Shown here in pieces: positions 16,491 to 22,900 of a stretch of DNA of 39,191 nt. A program made the translations under genes and the position numbers. Under the pieces are notes generated by a model. The model was not told the DNA's origin, did not search any database, and worked only from the letters and a program-made list of their open reading frames with translations. The stretch is from Lachnospiraceae bacterium (GTDB lineage Bacteria; Bacillota; Clostridia; Lachnospirales; Lachnospiraceae). Each line of letters begins with the position of its first letter. Position 1 is the stretch's first letter. The DNA lies in the NCBI GenBank assembly GCA_009774145.1, contig VSND01000041.1:1-39191 (forward strand), given 5' to 3'.

Positions 16491-17030
16491 ATGAAACGAA
16501 AAAAGGACGATTCCATGAATCTGGACATGGAGCAGGTCTACCATACCTACGAACGGATGGTCTATCAGTTTCTGTACATGCGCACCCGCGATGCCCAGTG
16601 GTCTCAGGATCTGATGCAGGAGACCTTTCTCCGGGCGGTCACCTCCATCTCCCGTTATGACGGCTCCTGCAAGCTGTCCGTATGGCTCTGCCAGATTGCC
16701 AAGCATGTACTCTGGCAGGAGCTTCGCAGACGAAACCGGACGGAACTGACCGAACTTGACGACACGCTCCCGGACCTTCAGAATCCGGACGGCGAGACTC
16801 ATGCCCTCCGGCATGAAAACCGGATGGAACTCTACCGCTCCATCCACAAACTGTCTGAAAAAGAGCGGGAAGTTGTCCTGTACCGCATCACCGGCGAGCT
16901 GTCCTTCCGGGAGATCGGTGAGATTCTTGAAAAAAGCGAAAACTGGGCGCGTACCACCTTTTACCGTGCCAAACTGAAACTGAGAGAGGAGCTGAAACGA
17001 TATGAAAGAGACGACAATCCGCAACTGTAG
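16491..17030 (+). CDS. ECF-type sigma-70 family RNA polymerase sigma factor
   Basis: A 179-residue sigma factor with only regions 2 and 4. Region 2 includes MYQFLYMRTRD-like helix sequence and SQDLMQETFLRAV; region 4 includes LSEKEREVVLYRITGELSF and the recognition helix FREIGEILEKSENWARTTFYR. It directs polymerase to a small set of envelope-type promoters. AGGAGGGGAAGG precedes the start; an internal ATG at 16515 is a weaker alternative. It overlaps the anti-sigma gene by 29 bases, a typical sigma/anti-sigma operon. Confidence 0.93.
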   Translation: MKRKKDDSMNLDMEQVYHTYERMVYQFLYMRTRDAQWSQDLMQETFLRAVTSISRYDGSCKLSVWLCQIAKHVLWQELRRRNRTELTELDDTLPDLQNPDGETHALRHENRMELYRSIHKLSEKEREVVLYRITGELSFREIGEILEKSENWARTTFYRAKLKLREELKRYERDDNPQL

Positions 17031-17931
17031 TATCGTCCGGGACCTGCTTCCGGGATATACGGAACACCTGTTAAGCGAGGCCGGGGAAGAAGCGGTAAGA
17101 GAGCATCTGTCTTCCTGTAAAGACTGTGAAAAAATCTACAGGCAGATGAAAGAAGAACTTTTTAAGGGAGAGCCTTCCCCGGAAGAATCCCGTGCCCTGG
17201 ATGGTTTCCGCAGTCTCTTCCGGCGGATCCGGCACCTGAAGCTGCTCCTGATCATCACGTCTGTGCTGATCTTCTGCGGAATTCTCTCCGGCTTTCTCAT
17301 GCTGTTTGTCGTGGGAAATCCTGTGGGCACCCGCTGGCTCGACCGCGTATCCTGTACCTACGACGAGAAAACTGGCAGCCTGACCATCCAGGGGCATGCG
17401 CAGAACGTCAACATCCGCAAGGTTGTCTGGGAAAAGGACGGCGAAGAAGATACGCTTATCAATGTACTGGTCTATGAGACCGAAGCGCTCCCGTTCACCT
17501 CCGAAACCCACGATTTCACGCTCACGATCCCGGACGTAAAAGGAATGGATGTGTGCCTCGCCTGCCCCAGATACGACCGGACAAACATTTACAGCTGGAA
17601 AAATGACCATTACGAACTGGTTCAGCGTATGGAGGAAGCAATCTATCAGACCCTTCCCTCCACAGATCCGGACACTACGCCTCTCTCCTGCGCTTCCGGC
17701 ATCGCTCTGTATGACGGACAGGAAGGGCTGACCTTTCATCCGGAATATGTGACCGGCGAAGGGGCGACCTGGTGGACCTGGAATGACATGATCACCACGG
17801 ACGGCAGTCTGGAGCCTGCGGATTTTGAGATCTGGGTGTCGCTTGATGCTCCCCATGAAGTTCATTTTTATGATTACCGGACCGGAGAATGGACGGACGA
17901 CGGCTCCATCGTAGAAGAGCGCAGACCGTAA
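17002..17931 (+). CDS. Membrane anti-sigma factor with N-terminal zinc-binding domain
   Basis: A 309-residue single-pass protein. The N-terminal ZAS/zf-HC2 domain (about residues 9-45) carries CSIVRDLLPGY and the HLSSCKDC metal motif used to hold an ECF sigma factor. A membrane helix lies at about 77-102 (LLLIITSVLIFCGILSG). The outer domain of about 200 residues, rich in Asp and Trp, is not recognised and presumably senses the signal. GAGAGGAGC lies inside the sigma gene just before the start. It almost certainly inhibits the adjacent sigma factor. Confidence 0.85.
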   Translation: MKETTIRNCSIVRDLLPGYTEHLLSEAGEEAVREHLSSCKDCEKIYRQMKEELFKGEPSPEESRALDGFRSLFRRIRHLKLLLIITSVLIFCGILSGFLMLFVVGNPVGTRWLDRVSCTYDEKTGSLTIQGHAQNVNIRKVVWEKDGEEDTLINVLVYETEALPFTSETHDFTLTIPDVKGMDVCLACPRYDRTNIYSWKNDHYELVQRMEEAIYQTLPSTDPDTTPLSCASGIALYDGQEGLTFHPEYVTGEGATWWTWNDMITTDGSLEPADFEIWVSLDAPHEVHFYDYRTGEWTDDGSIVEERRP

Positions 17932-17940
17932 GCCGGCTTT

Positions 17941-17982
17941 AAAAACCGGACGGAACCCGCTCTTAACAGAGCAGGTTCCGTC
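17941..17982 (-). terminator. Terminator of the GNAT gene
   Basis: An inverted repeat of 9 bp plus 5 bp with one internal mismatch (17949-17982), followed on the minus strand by CGGTTTTTAAAG. It lies just beyond the GNAT stop. On the plus strand it has no T-tract but may still shield the convergent anti-sigma transcript. Confidence 0.7.
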
Positions 17983-18007
17983 TCCCGCCGGCACAGCCTG
18001 ATACGCT

Positions 18008-18499
18008 CTATAATTCATGATAATACGGACAGATATCTTCATAATGCCCGTCTTTCATACGAAATCCTCCGGGAATTGTGCCAAGCTGCACGAATCCAAG
18101 ACGTTCATACAGATGCCTTGCATGGACATTCGATGCCACCACCGCATTGAACTGCAGTACCCGATAGCCGTGCACCCGTCCCTGCGAAAGACAGTCCAGA
18201 ACCAGTTTTTCTCCAATATGCAGCCCCCGGCTCCCGCCGCTGACCGCATAGCTGGCATTACAGATATGCCCGCACCGCCCGACATTGTTCGGATGCAGGA
18301 TGTAAAGGCCCAGTACCCTGCCGGTCTCCTGATCCGCCGCCACTCCGTTGTACGTCTGCGATGCAAAAAACTCCGTTCCGCTTTGGATTGTCAAAAGCTC
18401 CTCCTGCGGAAATGCGATTCCTTCTTCCACCACCTCGTTCCAGATCCTGACCATGTCCGGTATGTCTCTCTCCTCCCAGGCTCTTACGATGATCTCCAT
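18008..18499 (-). CDS. GNAT-family N-acetyltransferase (phosphinothricin-acetyltransferase-like)
   Basis: A 163-residue acetyltransferase. It begins MEIIVRAWEERDIPDMVRIW, typical of the PAT/MnaT subgroup, and contains the acetyl-CoA loop region SRGLHIGEKLVLDCL and the C-terminal NVHARHLYERLGFVQLGTI. Family members acetylate amino groups of small molecules; the substrate is not evident. The start at 18499 is chosen because GGGAGGATG precedes it; a longer GTG-initiated frame lacks support. It is a single-gene unit with a terminator. The 180 bases between it and the upstream operon contain a TATAAT at 18628-18623 (minus) but no clear -35. Confidence 0.88.
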   Translation of the reverse strand: MEIIVRAWEERDIPDMVRIWNEVVEEGIAFPQEELLTIQSGTEFFASQTYNGVAADQETGRVLGLYILHPNNVGRCGHICNASYAVSGGSRGLHIGEKLVLDCLSQGRVHGYRVLQFNAVVASNVHARHLYERLGFVQLGTIPGGFRMKDGHYEDICPYYHEL

Positions 18500-18679
18500 C
18501 TTACATCCTCCCTCTGTCTGTTGCCTTCCTGCTTTGTATTCTGCAGCCAGAATCTGCCTGCTGCCCGTCACGCGCTTTTTTGCAGATCGTCCATAAACTG
18601 CTTTTCCTCTGTTATCAGGTCCATTATATACCTTTTTCCAGATAAATAAAGCAAAACTTCAGGTGCGCCCTGTCATTTC

Positions 18680-20533
18680 CTATACCAGACTCGCCGCGCC
18701 GATTACACCGGCCTTATTTCCAAGCGCCGAGATCCCGATATCCGGATACTCGCTGTCTTCTCCTCCAAAGCATCCTTCCTTCATCATTTCACGCAGGGCA
18801 GGAAGCAGCGTCTTTGCCTGCGGGGAAAGTCTGCCGCCCAGAAGCACCAGCTGCGGACGGAAGATATTCACGATATTTACAAGCCCGATCCCAAGTCTTC
18901 TGGCATAGCGGTTCACCAGTTCTTCCAGCCGCATATCGCCGGCAGCCGCGCCGGCAAAGATTTCCTCCGGCGTCATCTCCTGTCCGGTTGCGGCCATGGC
19001 ATCCCGAATCAATGCTCTGGCAGAGACATAAGCCTCCAGGCATCCCCGCCTTCCGCAGGTACACATCTCTCCATCCTCTACGATGACCATATGCCCCACC
19101 TCATTGCCGCCGATGTTCTTTCCGGCGCAGATCTCGCCGTCCAGAATCACGCCGCCGCCGACTCCGATTCCAAGAGTGACCATGACCACATCCCGGTACT
19201 CCCTGCCGGCGCCTGCAGCCGCCTCGCCAAGCGCCGCACAGTCTGCATCATTGGCGATACGCACCGGAATCGGAAGATATTCACTCATCAGCCTGGACAG
19301 TTCCACCTGCTTCCAGCGGATATTGTTGGAATAGCGGACTACGCCTTTCTGCCGGTCCACCGTTCCAGGCACACTGATCCCGGCACAGACGCACTGATCC
19401 ATGGGGATTTTCTGACGCTCCAGAAGCGCAAGCGTTCTCTGTCCGATCTCCCGGATGATCTCCTCCGCCGGACGGCCTGCATCCGTCTTCATCTCTTCGC
19501 ATGCCAGCAGTTTCTGATGAATATCCACCAGCCCGATCCGGGTATCCTTTACTCCGATGTCGATCCCGATCCGGACCGGAGCTGCCTTCTCCCGAATGGT
19601 GGTAATCAGCGCATCACAGGAGCCTTCTACCGTATAGCTTCCGCTTCCGGCAGGCAGGAAGAAGCTGTCTCCTTTTTTGTATGCCGCCGTCTCGGCTCCG
19701 CTGGTAATCGTCCCTTCCCCATCCAGGATCAGGATACTGGCAAAGGAAGCAGCGGAGACATTTCCCTCCATCTTCTTCATGACCCTTCCGTCCAGATTCA
19801 GCTTATCCACGGTAAAATAATCGCAGTCCGCAATATGGGGATAACTGCTCTTGTCCCTGACAATCGGGACCCGCCTGGTGACTGCCAGCGCCTTTTCAAT
19901 GTGCAGATCGCGCTTCTTCCCATCTTTCCCCACTCTTCCATAATCATATACCCGATAGGTCACATTGGAATTCTGCTGGATCTCCGCGATCAGAATATCC
20001 TTTCCGATGGCATGGATGGTTCCGGACTCGATAAACAGCACATCTCCCTTCTGCACCGGTACGGCATGCAGAACCTCCAGAAGCGTATCCTTCTCGATGC
20101 GCTCCGCAAATTCCTCTACGCTGATCTCCCGTTTAAATCCATAGTACAGAAACGCTTCCTTCCCGGCGTCCATCACGTACCACATCTCGGTCTTTCCGTA
20201 CTGTCCTTCATTTTTCAGGGCATACCGGTTGTCCGGATGCACCTGAATGGACAGGTTGTCTCTGGCATCGATGAACTTGGTCAGGATCGGAAAATCCCGG
20301 AACCGCCTGCAGTTGGTACCCAGAACTTTTTTCCCTTCCGCATCAATATACTGCTGCAGCGTCTTTCCCGCATAAGCGCCGTTGGCAATTACTGACGGAC
20401 CATCCGGATGACAGGATAATTCCCATGTCTCCGCAAGCACCTCGCCGCTGTACTCTTTTCCATATTCCTCAATCAGTCTGCTCCCGCCCCACAGGTAATC
20501 CTTGCAGGCAGGTTTTAATCTTAATACACTCAT
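18680..20533 (-). CDS. manA: Mannose-6-phosphate isomerase fused to a ROK sugar kinase-like domain
   Basis: A 617-residue two-domain protein. Residues 1 to about 318 are a class I phosphomannose isomerase, interconverting mannose-6-phosphate and fructose-6-phosphate: DYLWGGSRL, zinc-site SIQVHPDN, GKTEMWYV and SGTIHAIG are all present. From about 320 to the end is a complete ROK domain: nucleotide loop IGIDIGVKDTRIG (Asp325), catalytic Asp429 in NDADCAALGE, and the zinc motif CTCGRRGCLEAY. The ROK half lacks a helix-turn-helix, so it is kinase-like rather than a repressor, but its first loop departs from the common DxGGTK. The start at 20533 is decided by GGAG six bases upstream; that site itself overlaps an upstream ATG at 20545. 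Isomerase plus hexokinase in one chain could couple mannose phosphorylation to isomerisation (inference). Confidence 0.92.
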   Translation of the reverse strand: MSVLRLKPACKDYLWGGSRLIEEYGKEYSGEVLAETWELSCHPDGPSVIANGAYAGKTLQQYIDAEGKKVLGTNCRRFRDFPILTKFIDARDNLSIQVHPDNRYALKNEGQYGKTEMWYVMDAGKEAFLYYGFKREISVEEFAERIEKDTLLEVLHAVPVQKGDVLFIESGTIHAIGKDILIAEIQQNSNVTYRVYDYGRVGKDGKKRDLHIEKALAVTRRVPIVRDKSSYPHIADCDYFTVDKLNLDGRVMKKMEGNVSAASFASILILDGEGTITSGAETAAYKKGDSFFLPAGSGSYTVEGSCDALITTIREKAAPVRIGIDIGVKDTRIGLVDIHQKLLACEEMKTDAGRPAEEIIREIGQRTLALLERQKIPMDQCVCAGISVPGTVDRQKGVVRYSNNIRWKQVELSRLMSEYLPIPVRIANDADCAALGEAAAGAGREYRDVVMVTLGIGVGGGVILDGEICAGKNIGGNEVGHMVIVEDGEMCTCGRRGCLEAYVSARALIRDAMAATGQEMTPEEIFAGAAAGDMRLEELVNRYARRLGIGLVNIVNIFRPQLVLLGGRLSPQAKTLLPALREMMKEGCFGGEDSEYPDIGISALGNKAGVIGAASLV

Positions 20534-20623
20534 AATGATCTCCATAATTCCCGGGTCTGTGCAGACGGCAGTCTTCCTGCACCTGAAAAAATCCTGTGCA
20601 GAATACCGCTGGTCAGACTCTCT

Positions 20624-21511
20624 CTACGAGCATGTCACTGCTGCCGACTTTGCATCCATTCCGAGCTTCAGGGCTCCAAGAATCCCCTGATTGTCGTTTA
20701 AGGACGCAGGGACAATATAGGAATCCATATCGGAAAGCGCTTCCGTCTGGATATAGCCCCCAAGCATATCGGTTACTTTTTTCCGGATCAGCGGCATCAG
20801 CTGCTCCTGATGCATCACGCCTCCGCCGAGAATGATCTTTTGCGGCGACAGGATCATCATATAATTTGTAATGGCATATGCCAGGTAATGCGCTTCCAGT
20901 TCCCATACTTCCGGCCGGTCAGAAAGCTCCGCCGCTTTTTTACCCCAGCGCGCTTCAATGGCAGGACCGGCTGCCAGCCCCTCCATACAGGTTTTGTGAT
21001 ACGGACATTTTCCCTCATAAGCGTCATCCGCCCTTCTCGGAAGCAGGATATGTCCGCCCTCCGGATGCTGCATTCCGTGAAGCAGCCGTCCCCCTGCCAG
21101 TACGCCGACCCCGACTCCGGTCCCCACCGTAATATAGATGGCTGTATCAAGTCCTCTGGCGCAGCCCCAGGTGGCTTCCCCCAGCATGGAACCGTTCACA
21201 TCCGTGTCAAATCCCACCGGCACTTTCAGCCGCTCTCTGAAATATCCGCAGATATCGCAGTTTCTCCACGCCAGCTTCGGCGTCGTAGTGATAAAGCCAT
21301 AAGTTCCGGACGCAGGATCCAGATCAACGGGACCGAAGCAGCCGATCCCCAACGCTTCCACCGACTGCCCCTGAAAATATTCCAGCAGCTTCGGCATGGT
21401 AATATCCGGCGTTTCTGTAGGAATGGATACCCGATCCAGAATCTCCCCTTTTTCATTGCCGACGGCACATACCATTTTTGTTCCGCCTGCTTCCAGCGCT
21501 CCAAATCTCAT
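20624..21511 (-). CDS. ROK-family fructokinase
   Basis: A 295-residue kinase expected to phosphorylate fructose to fructose-6-phosphate with ATP. The N-terminus MRFGALEAGGTKMVCAVG matches bacterial ROK fructokinases (GmuE/ScrK type), with GIGCFGPVDLD, the sugar/zinc region PEGGHILLPRR, and GKCPYHKTCMEGLAAGPA carrying the CxxHxxC zinc ligands. GVGVGVLAGGRLLHG is the second nucleotide region. The start at 21511 follows AAAGGAGAGGG; the ATG at 21532 sits before that site. It lies 68 bases after the EIIA stop and 90 before the ManA-ROK fusion in one operon. Confidence 0.9.
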   Translation of the reverse strand: MRFGALEAGGTKMVCAVGNEKGEILDRVSIPTETPDITMPKLLEYFQGQSVEALGIGCFGPVDLDPASGTYGFITTTPKLAWRNCDICGYFRERLKVPVGFDTDVNGSMLGEATWGCARGLDTAIYITVGTGVGVGVLAGGRLLHGMQHPEGGHILLPRRADDAYEGKCPYHKTCMEGLAAGPAIEARWGKKAAELSDRPEVWELEAHYLAYAITNYMMILSPQKIILGGGVMHQEQLMPLIRKKVTDMLGGYIQTEALSDMDSYIVPASLNDNQGILGALKLGMDAKSAAVTCS

Positions 21512-21579
21512 AGTCCTTCCCTCTCCTTTCAAAATCAGGGCTGCTGCATGGATACATTCTGCAGCAACCCCTGTGATTC

Positions 21580-21888
21580 TTATTTTGCCCGGTATAATGC
21601 AATGATCTCTCCTGCCATGACCCTGGCCATCTCCGTACTTGCCATCTGATCTTCCGCATGCATCAGGATCAGGGCAAATTCCACCTTCTCTCCGGACGCT
21701 TCCTGCGCAAGCAGATTTCCATGAACTCCATGAGCTTCCGAGAAGAACTGATCGCCTTCTTCCATCAGGCGCTCCGCCTCGTCAAAGGCGCCTTCCTTTG
21801 CCTTCTGGATCGCTTCAATATAGCTGGACTTTGCGCTGCCGCTGTTGGTGATCATCTGCATACAGATCAGTTCGAATTCTTCTGTCAT
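21580..21888 (-). CDS. PTS lactose/cellobiose-family EIIA
   Basis: A 102-residue helical-bundle phosphocarrier. The phosphorylated His77 lies in LILMHAEDQMAS, and QKAKEGAFDEAERLMEEG is the usual second helix. It takes phosphate from HPr and passes it to EIIB. Its ATG overlaps the EIIB stop by one base (TAATG), so the two are translationally coupled. No EIIC lies in the operon or elsewhere in the window. Confidence 0.94.
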   Translation of the reverse strand: MTEEFELICMQMITNSGSAKSSYIEAIQKAKEGAFDEAERLMEEGDQFFSEAHGVHGNLLAQEASGEKVEFALILMHAEDQMASTEMARVMAGEIIALYRAK

Positions 21889-22187
21889 TACCCGATCACC
21901 TCCATCGCATGTGCCAGAACCTTCTCACCGTTCATCGTGCCATAGTCCTTCATGTCGATGGCTTCTACCGGAACATTTCCCGCCATGTTCTTCACATTGT
22001 TCAGTTCATAGCGGATCTGCGGTCCAAGCAGCACAATATCCACTTCTGTGATCTCGTGCTTTGCTTCAGAGAGTGATTTGGCCTCAATGCTCACATCGAT
22101 CCCTTTGGCTTCTGCCGCCTTCTTCATCTTTGCCACCAGCATGCTTGTGGACATCCCTGCATTACACACTAACAGAATCTTTTTCAT
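21888..22187 (-). CDS. PTS lactose/cellobiose-family EIIB
   Basis: A 99-residue phosphocarrier starting MKKILLVCNAGMSTSMLVAK with the phospho-Cys8 in the standard P-loop-like site. LLGPQIRYEL and VEAIDMKDYG are family-typical. It receives phosphate from EIIA and would pass it to the sugar in an EIIC. The start at 22187 is decided by AAGGAG; an ATG at 22208 has no site. It is the first structural gene of EIIB-EIIA-fructokinase-ManA/ROK, after a leader with a dyad and a short ORF. Confidence 0.94.
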   Translation of the reverse strand: MKKILLVCNAGMSTSMLVAKMKKAAEAKGIDVSIEAKSLSEAKHEITEVDIVLLGPQIRYELNNVKNMAGNVPVEAIDMKDYGTMNGEKVLAHAMEVIG

Positions 22188-22220
22188 GGTTGTTTTCTCC
22201 TTTTCCATTATACATGTTTT

Positions 22221-22247
22221 TTATTCTGATGCCATGCTTTTTTCCAT
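22221..22247 (-). CDS. Possible 8-codon leader ORF before the PTS operon
   Basis: ATG at 22247 opens MEKSMASE and stops at TAA 22223-22221. AAGGAGGAATGATT precedes it, a stronger ribosome site than that of the following EIIB gene. It may be a regulatory leader peptide or chance; it lies 33 bases before the EIIB start. Confidence 0.35.
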   Translation of the reverse strand: MEKSMASE

Positions 22248-22302
22248 AATCATTCCTCCTTCTCTTCTCCGATTGTGATATATTTCTATTCTGTCACTTA
22301 TT

Positions 22303-22335
22303 TTGTTATGTTCTAAGTTGTATTTGTCATAACAA
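22303..22335. promoter_or_regulatory. TTGTTATG-N17-CATAACAA dyad at the PTS operon start site
   Basis: Perfect 8-base inverted arms (22303-22310, 22328-22335) lie immediately downstream of the -10 box, spanning the predicted transcription start. This is a classic repressor position. No regulator gene is adjacent, so the protein is unknown. Confidence 0.55.
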
Positions 22336-22339
22336 TTTT

Positions 22340-22367
22340 TTTATATTATAACTTTATGATTTGTCAA
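22340..22367 (-). promoter_or_regulatory. Promoter of the EIIB-EIIA-fructokinase-ManA/ROK operon
   Basis: TTGACA (22367-22362), 16 bases, TATAAA (22345-22340). It leaves a leader of about 145 bases holding the dyad and the short ORF. The 22188-22525 gap is otherwise filled by this leader and the terminator of the next operon. Confidence 0.7.
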
Positions 22368-22419
22368 TAGTATTTTGAAATTTTTACAGAAATTCACAGA
22401 AAAAATGTGATTTTCACCC

Positions 22420-22480
22420 AAAAAAAGAAAGGACCGGACTGCATCAGATATGTAATCTGCGCAGTACAGTCCTTCCTTTT
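22420..22480 (-). terminator. Terminator of the second blaR1-blaI-like operon
   Basis: AAGGA..GGACTG..CAGAT pairs with ATCTG..CAGTCC..TCCTT in a long interrupted stem, followed on minus by CTTTTTTT. It lies about 45 bases after the BlaI-like stop. Confidence 0.85.
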
Positions 22481-22525
22481 CCATATTTTTCTGTCCTTTG
22501 TCCGGCCGGTTTCTCAGCCGATGTA

Positions 22526-22885
22526 TCATTCCTGACAGGAATCAATCAGTTTTTTAAGTTCTTCCGCCTCTTTTTCCGACAGCTTCCTGCTACCGAGGAA
22601 TGCCGCCAGAAAACCCGGCAGCGAGCCGCCGAAGGTACGCTCCACAAATGCATCCGACTCCCGTGCCTGAACCTCCTCCCGGCTTACCAGCGGCTCCACT
22701 ACTGCATGCTCATTTTTCAGAACCCCCTTTTCACAGAGCCGTCGGATCTCCGTATAGGTGGTGGATTTTTTCCAGCCCAGCTGTTCCTGACAGAGCCGCA
22801 CCAGCTCTCCGGATCCCACCGGCGCATGATCCCACACAATCGTAAGAAACCGGTAATCACTGTTGCAAAGTCTGAATTCCTCCAT
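22526..22885 (-). CDS. BlaI/MecI/CopY-family transcriptional repressor (second copy)
   Basis: A 119-residue winged-helix repressor. Family features are YRFLTIVWDHAPVGSGEL, the recognition part GWKKSTTYTEIRRLCEKGVL, and an acidic, lysine-rich C-terminal helix RKLSEKEAEELKKLID. GGAGGAGAAATAT precedes the ATG, 15 bases after the BlaR1-like stop. Gene order is sensor then repressor, the reverse of the first pair. It probably binds the 17-bp inverted repeat over the operon promoter. Confidence 0.9.
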   Translation of the reverse strand: MEEFRLCNSDYRFLTIVWDHAPVGSGELVRLCQEQLGWKKSTTYTEIRRLCEKGVLKNEHAVVEPLVSREEVQARESDAFVERTFGGSLPGFLAAFLGSRKLSEKEAEELKKLIDSCQE

Positions 22886-22900
22886 ATATTTCTCCTCCTC

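Noticed and set aside
18570..18625. 18-codon ORF (MDLITEEK...) upstream of the GNAT gene
   Set aside because: Its ATG overlaps the only TATAAT in the region and it has no real ribosome site, so it is unlikely to be transcribed in full.
19091..20395. 434-codon plus-strand frame opposite the ManA-ROK fusion
   Set aside because: It mirrors a fully motif-supported gene on the other strand; no protein family features or ribosome site.
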